Shown: positions 9,151 through 21,525, counted from the stretch's first letter. The stretch: 64,000 nt of DNA from JAITWN01 sp050486285 (GCA_050486285.1 JBJHCZ010000004.1:1-64000); one strand, 5' to 3'. Numbers and translations: made by a program. The notes: generated from the letters alone by a model not told the origin.

Positions 9151-10602
9151 ATGAACCAGCAGAGACAACGTTTGAGACGTACCAAGATCGTCGCCACGCT
9201 CGGACCGGCGACGGAAGATTCGCGTGTGCTCGAGCGCATGGTGCGCGCGGGCCTCGATGTCGTCCGGGTCAATTTCTCGCACGGCAAGGCCGAGGACCAC
9301 ATCAAGCGCGTGGAGACGGTGCGCCGGGTCGCGCGCGAGAATGGCCGCGAGGTCGGCGTGCTCGCCGATCTGCAGGGGCCGAAGATCCGCACCGACCGTT
9401 TCACCGAGGGCAAGGTCACGCTGGAGGAGGGGGCGCGTTTCGTCCTCGATACCGCGCACCCGGCCGATGCCGGCAACATCGATCGCGTCGGGTTGACCTA
9501 CAAGGAATTGCCCGGCGACCTGGTCAAGGGCGACACCCTGCTGCTCGATGACGGCAAGATCGTACTCGAGGTCGAGGAGATCGCCGGCAACGAGATCATC
9601 ACCCGCGTCGTCACCGGCGGCGACCTGTCGAACAACAAGGGCATCAACCGCATGGGCGGCGGCCTGTCGGCGGCCGCGATCACCGAGAAGGACCGCGAGG
9701 ACATCCGCACCGCGGCCGCGATCGACGCGGACTACGTCGCGGTATCGTTTCCGCGCAACGCCGCCGACATCCATGAGGCGCGCGAGCTGCTGCGCGCCGC
9801 CGGCGGCCACGGCGCGATCGTCGCCAAGATCGAGCGCGCCGAGTCCCTGGCCGGCCTCGAGGACATCATCGCCGCGACCGACGTCGTCATGATCGCGCGC
9901 GGCGACCTCGGCGTCGAGATCGGCGATGCCGAGCTGCCGGCGGTGCAGAAGCAGATCATCCACATGGCGCGCAACATGAACCGGGTGGTCATTACCGCGA
10001 CGCAGATGATGCAATCGATGGTCAGCAATCCGATCCCGTACCGCGCCGAGGTCTTCGACGTCGCCAACGCGGTGCTCGACGGCACCGACGCGGTGATGCT
10101 GTCCGAGGAGACCGCGATGGGCCGCTTTCCGGTCAAGGTCATCGAGGCGATGGACCGCATCTGCCGCGGCGCCGAGAAACAGAAGGTCGCGGCGGTGTCG
10201 CGCCACCGCGTCAGCAGCGAGTTCCAGCATATCGACGAGGCGATCGCGATGGCGTCGATGTATACCGCCAACCACCTCGGCGTGCGCGTCATCGCGGCAT
10301 TGACCGAGTCGGGCGCGACCGCGCAGTGGATGTCGCGCATCAGTTCGGGCATCCCGATCTACGCGATGACGCGTCACGAGGCGACCCGGCGCAAGGTGAC
10401 GCTGTATCGCGGCGTCTACCCGCTGGCCTATGACATTCCCTCCCAGCAGGACGCCGACATCACCCGCAGCGTGATCGAGGAACTGCTCAGACACAACACG
10501 GTGCAGGAAGGCGACATGGTCATCATCACCAAGGGCGACCGCATGGGCACCCACGGCGCGACCAATACGATGAAGATCGTGCGCGTCGGCGATCACCACT
10601 AG
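9151..10602 (+). CDS. pyk: Pyruvate kinase
   Basis: Makes pyruvate and ATP from phosphoenolpyruvate. The 483-residue protein has RTKIVATLGPATED at the N-terminus, NFSHG, the metal and substrate site KIERAESLAGL followed by MIARGDLGVEIG, the ITATQMMQSM motif, and a C-terminal effector domain ending TKGDRMGTHGATNTMKI. It sits between pgk and fba, 26 bases after pgk. Placing the glycolytic exit step inside a Calvin-type gene row is common in this group and may let one transcript serve both sugar formation and pyruvate supply. Confidence 0.95.
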   Translation: MNQQRQRLRRTKIVATLGPATEDSRVLERMVRAGLDVVRVNFSHGKAEDHIKRVETVRRVARENGREVGVLADLQGPKIRTDRFTEGKVTLEEGARFVLDTAHPADAGNIDRVGLTYKELPGDLVKGDTLLLDDGKIVLEVEEIAGNEIITRVVTGGDLSNNKGINRMGGGLSAAAITEKDREDIRTAAAIDADYVAVSFPRNAADIHEARELLRAAGGHGAIVAKIERAESLAGLEDIIAATDVVMIARGDLGVEIGDAELPAVQKQIIHMARNMNRVVITATQMMQSMVSNPIPYRAEVFDVANAVLDGTDAVMLSEETAMGRFPVKVIEAMDRICRGAEKQKVAAVSRHRVSSEFQHIDEAIAMASMYTANHLGVRVIAALTESGATAQWMSRISSGIPIYAMTRHEATRRKVTLYRGVYPLAYDIPSQQDADITRSVIEELLRHNTVQEGDMVIITKGDRMGTHGATNTMKIVRVGDHH

Positions 10603-10642
10603 TCATCAATCTGCAAGATATTCAACATCCAAGGAGAACGAC

Positions 10643-11707
10643 ATGGCCCTGATATCCCTTCGACAACTGCTGGATCACGCCGCCGAGCACGGTTACGGCG
10701 TCCCGGCCTACAACGTCAACAACATGGAGCAGATGCACTCGATCATGCAGGCTGCCGACGAGTCCGACAGCCCGGTCATCGTGCAGGCCTCGGCCGGCGC
10801 CCGCTCCTATGCCGGCGCGCCGTTCCTGCGCCTGCTGATGCAGGCCGCTGCGGAACAGTGGCCGCACATTCCGATCGTCGTGCACCAGGACCATGGCGCC
10901 TCGCCGGGCGTCTGCCTGCAGTCGATCCAGCTCGGCTTCACCTCGGTGATGATGGACGGCTCGCTGAAGGAAGACATGAAGACCCCGGCCGATTTTGAGT
11001 ACAACGTCAACGTCACCCGCAAGGTCGTCGAGATGTCCCATGCCGGCGGCGTCTCCGTCGAGGGCGAACTCGGCTGCCTCGGCTCGCTCGAGACCGGCAT
11101 GGCCGGCGAGGAAGACGGCTCCGGCGCCGAGGGCAAGCTCAGCAAGGACATGCTGCTGACCGACCCTGAAGAGGCCGCCGATTTCGTCAAGAAGACCGGC
11201 GTCGATGCGCTCGCGATCGCGATCGGCACCTCGCACGGCGCCTACAAGTTCACGCGTCCGCCGACCGGCGACATCCTCGCGATCCAGCGCATCAAGGAGA
11301 TCCATGCGCGCATCCCGGATACCCACCTGGTCATGCACGGCTCGAGCTCGGTGCCGCAGGACTGGCTCAAGATCATCAACACCTACGGCGGCAACATGGG
11401 CGAGACCTATGGCGTGCCGGTCGAGGAGATCCAGGAAGGCATCAGGCACGGCGTCCGCAAGGTCAACATCGACACCGACCTGCGCATGGCCAGCACCGGC
11501 GCGATCCGCAAGTTCCTCGCCGAGAACCCGAAGGAATTCGATCCGCGCAAGTTCCTCAAGGCCTCGACCGCCGCGATGAAGGGCATCTGCAAGGCCCGCT
11601 ACGAGGCCTTCGGCACCGCCGGCAACGCGTCGAAGATCAAGCCGGTCTCGCTCGAGGCAATGGCCAAGCGCTACAAGAAGGGCGAGCTGGACCCGCGGGT
11701 CAACTGA
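10643..11707 (+). CDS. fba: Fructose-bisphosphate aldolase class II, Calvin-cycle subtype
   Basis: Zinc-dependent aldolase joining DHAP with glyceraldehyde-3-phosphate (or with erythrose-4-phosphate to give sedoheptulose bisphosphate). The 354 residues show the class II pattern: VPAYNVNNMEQM at the N-terminus, the metal-site IVVHQDHGAS, VSVEGELGCLGS, and VMHGSSSVPQDW. The length, the GYGVPAYNVNN start and the C-terminal KRYKKGELDPRVN match the subtype found in autotrophs (TIGR01521-like). It has a strong AAGGAG site. It is the last gene of the row, followed by a clear hairpin terminator. Confidence 0.94.
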   Translation: MALISLRQLLDHAAEHGYGVPAYNVNNMEQMHSIMQAADESDSPVIVQASAGARSYAGAPFLRLLMQAAAEQWPHIPIVVHQDHGASPGVCLQSIQLGFTSVMMDGSLKEDMKTPADFEYNVNVTRKVVEMSHAGGVSVEGELGCLGSLETGMAGEEDGSGAEGKLSKDMLLTDPEEAADFVKKTGVDALAIAIGTSHGAYKFTRPPTGDILAIQRIKEIHARIPDTHLVMHGSSSVPQDWLKIINTYGGNMGETYGVPVEEIQEGIRHGVRKVNIDTDLRMASTGAIRKFLAENPKEFDPRKFLKASTAAMKGICKARYEAFGTAGNASKIKPVSLEAMAKRYKKGELDPRVN

Positions 11708-11728
11708 CGACAGTTTTGTTGGGGGGGG

Positions 11729-11769
11729 TGAGGCGCAGGGGCCGAGAGGGTCCCTGCGCCTCGCTTTTA
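11729..11769 (+). terminator. Rho-independent terminator after fba
   Basis: GAGGCGCAGGG (11730-11740) pairs perfectly with CCCTGCGCCTC (11752-11762) around an 11-base loop and is followed by GCTTTTAT. It lies between fba and the convergent minus-strand epimerase gene ending at 11777. The T-run serves the plus-strand transcript. Confidence 0.85.
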
Positions 11770-11776
11770 TCGGGGG

Positions 11777-12781
<1,005 letters not shown>

Positions 12782-12790
12782 GGAATACTC

Positions 12791-14068
12791 CTATAGCCTT
12801 CCGTCCACGGCGTGCGCCGGCAGCACGGATTTAACGTCATATATCACCGCGCCCGGTTTGCAATATGCGCGGATGCCGTCGATGCCCATCGCCCTGAACT
12901 GCTCGTGGGCAACCGCAAGGACAACCGCGTCGTAGGCGCCGCTTTCCGGAACAGAGACCGGGCTGATGCCATATTCATGCGAGGCTTCGCCGGCGTTGAC
13001 CCAGGGATCATGGACGTCGACGCTGGTGTGATATCCATCAAGTTCAGTGACGATGTCGATGACGCGGGTGTTGCGGATATCAGGGCAGTTTTCCTTGAAG
13101 GCCAAGCCGAGGACGAGGATCCGTGCGCCGGCGATCGGCAGGCGGCGCTGCGCCATCAGTTTGATCACGCGCTCCGCGACGTAGGCGCCCATGCCGTCAT
13201 TGATGCGTCTTCCGGCCAGGATTACCTCCGGGTGATAGCCGATTTCCTGCGCCTTGTGTGTCAGGTAGTAAGGATCGACGCCGATGCAATGCCCGCCGAC
13301 CAGTCCTGGCCGGAACGGGAGGAAGTTCCATTTTGTCCCGGCGGCTTCGAGTACTTCCAGCGAATCTATGCCAAGTCTGTTGAAAATCAGGGCAAGTTCA
13401 TTGATCAGCGCAATGTTGACGTCGCGCTGGGTGTTCTCGATGACCTTGGCCGCCTCGGCGACGCGGATACTGCTGGCGCGGTGGGTGCCGGCGTCGATGA
13501 TGCTTGCGTAGAGGGCGTCTATCACCGCGGCTGCTTCGGGCGTCGATCCCGAGGTGATCTTGGTGATCGTGTGCAGGCGGTGGACTCGATCCCCCGGATT
13601 GATGCGTTCGGGGCTGTAGCCGGCGAAGAAATCGCGGTTGAAGACCAGCCCCGAGCGTTCCTCGAGGATAGGCACGCAGACTTCCTCGGTGCAACCCGGG
13701 TAGACCGTGGATTCGTAGACGACGATATCGCCCCGCGACAGTACCCCACCGACGGCGCGGCTGGCCGAGATCAGTGGCGACAGATCGGGGCGTTTGTAAC
13801 TGTCAATCGGCGTCGGCACCGTGACAATGAAGAAGTTGCAGTCGCGCAGGCCATCGACTCGATTGGTGAAAGTCAGCGAGCCGGCCGCCGAGAGTTCATC
13901 GGGCGAGATCTCCAGTGTGCTGTCGCGACCGGCGTCGAGCTCGGCTATGCGGGCCGAATTGATGTCGAAGCCGGTTACCGGATAGCGCCTGCCAAGCGCG
14001 ACCGCGAGCGGCAGGCCGACGTATCCCAGTCCTATGACGCCGATCCGGATCTTGTCGAGCGATAGCAT
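12791..14068 (-). CDS. Nucleotide-sugar dehydrogenase, TviB/WbpO type (UDP-HexNAc 6-dehydrogenase)
   Basis: A 425-residue two-domain UDP-sugar dehydrogenase that oxidises C6 of a UDP-hexose to a uronic acid. Motifs are GVIGLGYVGLPLAVALG (NAD), VTVPTPID, YESTVYPGCTEEVCVP, FNRDFFAGYSPERINPGD and the catalytic-cysteine segment GLVGGHCIGVDPYYL. The wording around GCTEE and GHCIGVDPYYL fits the Vi-antigen TviB / WbpO group, which acts on UDP-GlcNAc or UDP-GalNAc, rather than UDP-glucose. Its start codon overlaps the upstream UDP-glucose dehydrogenase stop (TGATG). It probably supplies an acidic HexNAc precursor for the adjacent EPS locus. Confidence 0.88.
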   Translation of the reverse strand: MLSLDKIRIGVIGLGYVGLPLAVALGRRYPVTGFDINSARIAELDAGRDSTLEISPDELSAAGSLTFTNRVDGLRDCNFFIVTVPTPIDSYKRPDLSPLISASRAVGGVLSRGDIVVYESTVYPGCTEEVCVPILEERSGLVFNRDFFAGYSPERINPGDRVHRLHTITKITSGSTPEAAAVIDALYASIIDAGTHRASSIRVAEAAKVIENTQRDVNIALINELALIFNRLGIDSLEVLEAAGTKWNFLPFRPGLVGGHCIGVDPYYLTHKAQEIGYHPEVILAGRRINDGMGAYVAERVIKLMAQRRLPIAGARILVLGLAFKENCPDIRNTRVIDIVTELDGYHTSVDVHDPWVNAGEASHEYGISPVSVPESGAYDAVVLAVAHEQFRAMGIDGIRAYCKPGAVIYDVKSVLPAHAVDGRL

Positions 14069-15405
14069 CAGTTTTCTTCAGTGACGCCACGCCCGATGGC
14101 ATAATAGGCGATGCCGGCGCGTTCCATGCTTGTGGGATCGTACAGATTGCGCCCGTCAAAGATCACGGGCTCCTTCAGAGTCCGCCGGATCTCTTCGAAA
14201 TCTGGGCTGCGGAATTCGTTCCACTCCGTAACGATGGCCAGCGCGTCGGCGCCTTCCAGCGCCTCCTCCGGGCTGGCGCACAGCGTCAGCTCCGGGCAGT
14301 CGCCATAAATACGCCTGGCCTCATTGGCCGCCTCCGGGTCGTAGGCCTGGACGCGCGCGCCGGCCTTCCACAGGGCCTCCATCAGGGTACGGCTTGGCGC
14401 CTCGCGCATGTCGTCGGTGTTCGGCTTGAATGCCAGCCCCCAAAGGGCGATGATCCGGTCCTCGAGGCGACCGCCGAAATGACGGTGGATCTTGTTGAAC
14501 AGCACCTGCTTCTGGCGTTCGTTGACCGTCTCGACCGCGCGCAGCAACTCGGCGGGATACCGGATGTCGCGCGCGGTCCGTTCGAGCGCCTTGACGTCCT
14601 TCGGGAAGCAGGAGCCGCCGTAGCCGGCGCCGGGGTAGATAAAGTGATAGCCGATACGGGGGTCCGAGCCAATGCCGATACGGACCTGTTCGATGTCGGC
14701 GCCAAGTCTTTCGGCGAGGTTCGCCATTTCATTCATGAAGCTGATCTTGGTCGCAAGCATCGCGTTCGCCGCGTATTTGGTCAGCTCCGCCGAGCGGATA
14801 TCCATCGCGATCACGCGGTCACGGCTACGGTTGTACGGGGCGTAGAGGGCGCGCAACAGTTCAGTCGTCCGCGGATTGTCTGTGCCGACGATGATTCGGT
14901 CGGGGCGCATGAAGTCCTCGATCGCGGCCCCTTCCTTGAGAAACTCCGGGTTGGAGACGACATCGAACTCGATGCTCCGGCCTCTCTCCGCCAGCGCCGC
15001 CCTGACGGTGTCGCGAACGCGGTCGGCCGTACCCACCGGGACCGTGGATTTGTTGACGATGATCCGGTATTCGTCGAGGTTTTCACCAATGCTGCGCGCG
15101 ACGGCGAGTACGTGTTGCAGGTCGGCGGAACCGGTCTCGTCCGGCGGGGTGCCGACGGCGATGAACTGGAACAGGCCGTGCGCGACGCCGGCGGCGACGT
15201 CGGTCGTGAACCCGATCCGCCCGGCCTTCAGGTTGTGACTGACAATGTCAGCCAGGCCGGGTTCGTAGATAGGGACCTGCCCATTCCTGAGCATGTCGAT
15301 CTTGGCCTCGTCTATGTCGATACAGAGCACATCGTTACCGACCTCGGCGAGACAGGCGCCGGTGACGAGTCCGACGTAACCGGATCCGAAGATGGTGATT
15401 TTCAT
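14068..15405 (-). CDS. ugd: UDP-glucose 6-dehydrogenase
   Basis: Oxidises UDP-glucose to UDP-glucuronate with two NAD. The 445-residue length and motifs match the Ugd/TuaD group: MKITIFGSGYVGLVTGACLAE, FIAVGTPPDETGSADL, NKSTVPVGTADRV, SNPEFLKEGAAIEDFM and the catalytic segment GYGGSCFPKDVKAL with its cysteine. It is first of three minus-strand sugar-nucleotide genes and overlaps the next by one base. The operon diverges from the EPS locus across a 291-bp gap, so shared regulation is likely but not shown. Confidence 0.95.
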   Translation of the reverse strand: MKITIFGSGYVGLVTGACLAEVGNDVLCIDIDEAKIDMLRNGQVPIYEPGLADIVSHNLKAGRIGFTTDVAAGVAHGLFQFIAVGTPPDETGSADLQHVLAVARSIGENLDEYRIIVNKSTVPVGTADRVRDTVRAALAERGRSIEFDVVSNPEFLKEGAAIEDFMRPDRIIVGTDNPRTTELLRALYAPYNRSRDRVIAMDIRSAELTKYAANAMLATKISFMNEMANLAERLGADIEQVRIGIGSDPRIGYHFIYPGAGYGGSCFPKDVKALERTARDIRYPAELLRAVETVNERQKQVLFNKIHRHFGGRLEDRIIALWGLAFKPNTDDMREAPSRTLMEALWKAGARVQAYDPEAANEARRIYGDCPELTLCASPEEALEGADALAIVTEWNEFRSPDFEEIRRTLKEPVIFDGRNLYDPTSMERAGIAYYAIGRGVTEEN

Positions 15406-15696
15406 GTCGGGATTATGTCCTGGCGTGGTGGGTCAGCATCAGTCGCCGTCATGATACCTCGCTGCCGGGGTGCGCATCCAGCGCGTCGGCCACGACCGCA
15501 TCCCCTTGGTATCGGCAACGCCGTCGGCGGCTAAAGGAAAGGGATGCCAGGTCGAACTAGTACAAATAGGTGATACGGAACGGACACCCGGCGCGTTAAT
15601 ATATGGTGCGCCGAGGTTCCGATCATTTCTGGCCGGGTCCCCTCCTGACGTTCGCGGAACCCTATCCAGATACAGAGGCAGTTTACAGGTAATCAC
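15406..15696. promoter_or_regulatory. Divergent intergenic region between ugd and the EPS priming transferase
   Basis: A 291-bp region that must hold promoters for both directions. An imperfect dyad GGCGC...GCGCC with an AT-rich centre (TTAATATAT) at 15590-15612 could be an operator or overlap a -10 element. I searched by eye for a sigma-54 GG-N10-GC pattern, expected if PrsR acts here, and saw none on the plus strand. No convincing gene is present. Confidence 0.4.
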
Positions 15697-17097
15697 ATGA
15701 TCCGAGTCTTCGGTCACTATCTTCCCCGGGCATTTATTGCGTTGCTACTGATCGAATTCGCCCTGCTGGTGGCCGCATTCTTCGTCGGTGTCGAGATACG
15801 CTTCGATTTCGAGGAATACCCGCACCAGTTCGAGGAAGTATCGCCGCTGGTCCCTAAGTCTCTGGTTTATGCGCTCGTCATGTGCGGCGCGATGACGGCC
15901 ATGGGCCTCTACTCGCGGGATGTTCGTGACAGCAACGGGGAGGTCATCGTCAGGATATTCGGCGCGCTCGCGACCGGACTGGTTGCGCTCGTCGCACTAT
16001 TCTATCTGTTCCCCGATCTTTTCATCGGCCGAGGCGCGCTAGGCTGGACGCTAGCCGTTTCCGCTGTCGGTCTCGTGACGGTCAGGCAGGTTTTCCAGAA
16101 CTATTTCGATTTCGAGCGGCTGAAGAAACGCATTCTGATCCTCGGCGCGGGCGAGCGCGCCGCGATTATCAACCGGCTTTTCAGGAGAAAAGCCGACCGG
16201 CGCGGGATCTCGATTATCGGTTACGTCAATCTTTCGGGCGCCAAGCCGCTGGTTGAGGGGCGTGTCATCGAGCATGACAAGTCGCTGAGGGAACTGGCCG
16301 CCGCGCATCGCGCGGAAGCCCTGGTGATCGCGGTCGACGACCGGCGCAAGAGATTCCCGGTACAGGAAGTGGTCGAGTGCAGGTTGCGCGGACTCGAGGT
16401 GCTCGATCTCATGAGCTTCGTCGAACGTCACAGCAGGAAGATCCTGCTTGAGGGGCTGAACCCGAGCTGGCTGATATTCGCTGACGGTTTTCGCTATGGC
16501 GCCCTTAGGGACATCGAGAAGCGAATCTTCGACGTCACCACCAGCATCCTGCTGCTTCTTCTGACATGGCCGGTCATGGTGGTCGCCGCGCTGGCGATCC
16601 TGGCCGAGAACGGAGGCAGGGGGCCGATCCTGTATCGCCAGAAGCGGGTCGGAGAGCACGGCGAGATCTTCCAGGTACTGAAGTTCCGCAGCATGCAGGT
16701 GAACGCCGAGGCTGGCGGGGGGGCGCAGTGGGCGAGCATGAACGACGCCCGGGTTACCCGCGTCGGCGCGGTCATCCGCAAGTTTCGCATAGACGAGATG
16801 CCCCAGTTCTTCAACGTCCTCAAGGGGGAGATGAGTTTCGTCGGGCCGCGACCCGAGCGGCCGGAATTCGTCGAGGAGCTTTCCCGGAAGATTCCCTATT
16901 ACGCGGAACGGCACAGGGTCAAACCCGGGATTACCGGTTGGGCGCAGATCTGCTATCCCTACGGCGCCTCCGAGCGGGATGCCGAAGAAAAGCTCCAGTA
17001 CGACCTTTACTATGTCAAGAATTACACAGTGTTCCTCGACCTGATCATACTGCTGCAGACGACGCAGACGGTGCTGTGGGGAAGAGGGGCGCGTTGA
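15697..17097 (+). CDS. EPS priming sugar transferase (XrtA-system EpsB_2 / TIGR03013 type)
   Basis: Polyprenyl-phosphate glycosyl-1-phosphate transferase of 466 residues that starts the repeat unit on undecaprenyl phosphate at the inner membrane. The N-terminal third has about four membrane helices, then a Rossmann-like CoA-binding domain (RILILGAGERAAII). The C-terminal bacterial-sugar-transferase domain begins KRIFDVTTSILLLLLTWPV and contains GPILYRQKRVG, FQVLKFRSM, RKFRIDEMPQFFNVLKGEMSFVGPRPERPEFV and RHRVKPGITGWAQI. Its place next to prsK/prsR and the TIGR03007/03018/03016/03006/03019-type genes identifies the XrtA-associated subfamily. Confidence 0.93.
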   Translation: MIRVFGHYLPRAFIALLLIEFALLVAAFFVGVEIRFDFEEYPHQFEEVSPLVPKSLVYALVMCGAMTAMGLYSRDVRDSNGEVIVRIFGALATGLVALVALFYLFPDLFIGRGALGWTLAVSAVGLVTVRQVFQNYFDFERLKKRILILGAGERAAIINRLFRRKADRRGISIIGYVNLSGAKPLVEGRVIEHDKSLRELAAAHRAEALVIAVDDRRKRFPVQEVVECRLRGLEVLDLMSFVERHSRKILLEGLNPSWLIFADGFRYGALRDIEKRIFDVTTSILLLLLTWPVMVVAALAILAENGGRGPILYRQKRVGEHGEIFQVLKFRSMQVNAEAGGGAQWASMNDARVTRVGAVIRKFRIDEMPQFFNVLKGEMSFVGPRPERPEFVEELSRKIPYYAERHRVKPGITGWAQICYPYGASERDAEEKLQYDLYYVKNYTVFLDLIILLQTTQTVLWGRGAR

Positions 17098-17176
17098 ACC
17101 CGCCATTCTTTTGTCCATCCCCCGCCGGGGGTATCCTTGTGTCGGTGACATGGTGGGGTCTGGGGATGGTCCGGCT

Positions 17177-19284
17177 ATGCTGAATATCGGGGTTACAAGC
17201 TATCTGGTCGGTGGCCTCCTGTTCCTGACACTGACCGTGCTGCTTGCAACGAACTGGCGTGGCGGGATGAGGGGTACGCTGCTCGCGGCCGCCTGCACGA
17301 TCAGCTTCCTCTGGTGCATGATGCTGGCCTATCAGGCCGCCTATTTCGCGATCCCGTTCCGCGCGATTATCGCCGTGGAGATCATCAGGGGCGCCGCATG
17401 GCTTCTGTTCCTGCTGGTGCTGCTCGATTCGGGCCGTGGAAATCCGGTGCCGGCGCGCATCCGCTATGCCCTTTGTGGCGTGCCCCCGCTGTTGTTCGCG
17501 CTTGTCGTTCTGCAACCCGCGTCCGTGGTCGCGCTGCTGCCCGGCAGGGCGCTCGGTCTCCAGGTTATCAGCCTGTGTCTGCTGTCGCTGATGGTGCTGG
17601 TGTTCGTGGAGCAGTTGTACCGCAATATCAGCCCGGAGCGGCGCTGGGCGCTCAAGTACTTATGCATCGGCATTGGCGGAATGTTTGCCTACGATCTCGT
17701 CCTATACGCCAATGCGCTGATGTTCATGCTTATCGACGCCGATCTGTGGAACGCCCGCGGTGTAGTCAATGCGCTGGTCGCGCCATTGATCGCGGTGTCG
17801 GCGGCGCGCAATCCGAACTGGTCGCTCGACGTATTCATATCCCGGCGCTTCGTGTTTTATGGGACCACGCTTGTCGGTGTCGGCCTCTTCATGTCCGCCG
17901 CGATGGTCAGCGGCTACTACATACGCTATTACGGAGGTGACTGGGGGACCGTCGCCCAGGTGGTGTTCCTGTTCGTGACCTTTCTCGTCCTCCTTTCCGT
18001 GCTGTTTTCCGGGCAGGCGAGGGCCCGTTTCAAGGTGTTTCTGAGCAAGCATTTCTACAGCTACAAGTACGATTACCGTGATGAATGGCTGCGCTTTATC
18101 GATACGCTCGCCGAGGGCAGGACCAGCTCCGACATGCCGCAGCGCGTCATCCAGGCCCTGGCCCAGATCGTGGAAAGCACTGCGGGGATGCTGTGGGTGC
18201 GGGATGTCGCTAGCGACTTCCATTGCGCGGGGCACTGGAACAGGGCGCCGCCGGAGACCACGATCTCTGCCGATGAACCGTTACCCGCCTTTCTGCGTGA
18301 ACGCAACTGGGTAATCGATTTCAGCGACGTCATTGCCGCGCCCGATGACTATCCCGGCCTGGGCCTTCCCGCGGGCTGGCACCAGCCCGATGGGGCGTGG
18401 TGGCTCGCGATACCGCTGCGTCATCACGACGAACTGATCGGTTTCGTCGTGCTGGGCCGGCCGCGCGCGCCGCGCGAGATCAACTGGGAGGATCGGGATT
18501 TGCTGAAAACGGCCGGACAGCAGGCGGCGGGTTACCTGGCGCTGCTTGAGGCATCGGAAGCCCTCTCCCACGCGCGCCAGTTCGAGGCGTTCAACCGGCT
18601 GTCGACCTATGTGGTTCATGATCTGAAGAACATGGTGGCGCAGCTTGCCTTGCTGGTATCGAATGCACAGCGTCATCGCCACAAGCCCGAGTTTCTCGAG
18701 GATGCGATCCAGACCATAGATAATGCGGTAGCACGCATGAATCGCCTCCTGCTACAATTGCGCAAGGCCCGCTTCGAGTCACCGAAGATCGAGCCTGTTG
18801 CCCTGCAGCGCTGTCTCGCGGAGGTCATCGCTCGCTGCGCTGAAAGGAAGCCGGTTCCCGCTCTGGATATCACCGCAGGCGTACACGAACTCGTGGTCAG
18901 CGCCGATCCCGACCGTCTCGCCGCGGTGCTCGAGCACCTGGTGCAGAATGCCCAGGAGGCATGCCGCGAGGATGGATGCGTAGTGGTACGCCTCGACCGC
19001 GAAGGGGAGTCTGCCCGGATCATGATCATTGACGACGGCGTCGGCATGGACGCTGATTTCATCCGCAGGCGACTGTATCATCCCTTTGACAGCACCAAGG
19101 GCGGTGCCGGCATGGGCATCGGGGTTTATGAAGCACGCGAGTTTGTGCTATCCCTGAACGGCAGGATGCGGGTCGAGAGCGCACCCGGGCGGGGTTCGAC
19201 GTTCACGCTGCTGCTGCCGCTCGCTGAAGGCCTCCCCGCCGCGGGGGAAGCGTACGCCAGGGCCATCAGTGGAGTCGGCAAGCC

Positions 19285-19288
<4 letters not shown>
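17177..19288 (+). CDS. prsK: Membrane sensor histidine kinase of the XrtA/PEP-CTERM locus (PrsK, TIGR02916 type)
   Basis: Sensor kinase of 703 residues from the ATG at 17177 (MLNIGVTSYLV). The open frame reaches 17111, but the extra 22 residues are not hydrophobic and a GGGGATGG ribosome site precedes 17177. It has about eight membrane helices in residues 1-280, a GAF-like region around 310-450, the phosphoacceptor helix VVHDLKNMVAQLALL with His481, and an ATPase domain with DDGVGMD and GMGIGVYEA. It should phosphorylate PrsR, whose ATG overlaps its stop by four bases. In this family the pair controls EPS and PEP-CTERM gene expression; the signal is unknown. Confidence 0.92.
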
Positions 19289-20631
<1,343 letters not shown>

Positions 20632-20869
20632 GCGGACGGGTAGGGTCAGTTTGCGGGGCGCGTGACCGGTTGGCTTTGTAACTCATTATATTTCATATAG
20701 TTGATAAATATTTGCGGTTTCAGGCGTTGGGGCGGACGGGACGACAACTTTGGCTCAGGTGGTCAAATTTTAGTACCATATTGCGAGTCAAGTTATTGTC
20801 GTTAGTGGTCGCTAGAATACAGGGACTCGCGGGCCATGCCCGAAATATACACAGGGAACGGGGGATAGT
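20632..20869 (+). promoter_or_regulatory. AT-rich intergenic region preceding the EPS export genes
   Basis: About 238 bp between prsR and the export lipoprotein gene, with an unusually AT-rich island (20676-20715, containing TTATATTTCATATAGTTGAT) inside GC-rich DNA. This suggests a separate promoter and possibly bending or binding sites for the export operon. A GGGGGA ribosome site precedes the ATG at 20870. No consensus promoter can be assigned with confidence. Confidence 0.4.
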
Positions 20870-21490
20870 ATGACAAGGCGTATTACGGGGTTTCAGGGGA
20901 TCGTATTCCTCTGTGCCGTTGCGTTGCTGCTGCCGGGCTGCGGCGCTTCGCCGGAGTTCGATGGGCAGGCGCCCCCCGGTTCGGGCACCGAATACCTGAT
21001 TGGTCCTGGCGACGTGGTCAATGTATTCGTTTGGGGAAATCCCGAATTGTCCGCGTCCGTGCCAGTCCGCCCCGACGGAAAGATCACCACACCGTTGGTC
21101 GAAGACGTACCGGCGAGCGGCAAGACTCCGACCCAGCTCGCGCGCGACATGGAGCACGCGCTGGATCGGCTGATCCGCAATCCGGTGGTCACCGTCATCG
21201 TGACAGGATTCGTCGGGCTGCCGAGCGAGCAGATCCGCGTCGTCGGCGCCGCCACCGAACCCAAGACACTCCCCTATCGCCAGGAGCTGACCCTGCTCGA
21301 CGTCATGATAGAGGTCGGCGGCCTCAACGAGTTTGCCGCCGGAAACCGTGCGCGCATAGTGCGCAAGGTCGACGGAAAGCAGGTCGAAATCCGCGCGCGT
21401 CTGAACGACCTTCTGAAGGACGGAAACATCAACGCCAACATCGACATGTTTCCGGGGGATATCCTGATCATCCCGGAAGCCTGGTTCTGA
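20870..21490 (+). CDS. Polysaccharide export lipoprotein (Wza-like, TIGR03027 type)
   Basis: A 206-residue outer-membrane polysaccharide-export protein. A lipoprotein signal peptide ends in the lipobox LLLPGCGAS. The Poly_export/SLBB portion follows with YLIGPGDVVNVFVWGNPELS, VRPDGKITTPLVEDV, ATEPKTLPYRQELTLLDVMIE and a C-terminal PGDILIIPEAWF. It should form the periplasm-to-surface channel with the chain-length protein encoded next. The short size fits the XrtA-associated subfamily, which is smaller than Wza (about 380 residues). Confidence 0.92.
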   Translation: MTRRITGFQGIVFLCAVALLLPGCGASPEFDGQAPPGSGTEYLIGPGDVVNVFVWGNPELSASVPVRPDGKITTPLVEDVPASGKTPTQLARDMEHALDRLIRNPVVTVIVTGFVGLPSEQIRVVGAATEPKTLPYRQELTLLDVMIEVGGLNEFAAGNRARIVRKVDGKQVEIRARLNDLLKDGNINANIDMFPGDILIIPEAWF

Positions 21491-21525
21491 GTCTGGCTGA
21501 ACAACAATCGGGATAGCAGGACGTC

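Noticed and set aside
15470..15700. 76-codon open frame ending with an ATGA overlap onto the priming transferase
   Set aside because: The overlap is suggestive, but the product shows no hydrophobic or family pattern, codon use looks random, and the region must hold the divergent promoters.
20771..20784. Sigma-54-like site TAGTAC-CATA-TTGC upstream of the export gene
   Set aside because: The TTGC part is good, but the spacing is one base short and the invariant GG of the -24 box is missing.
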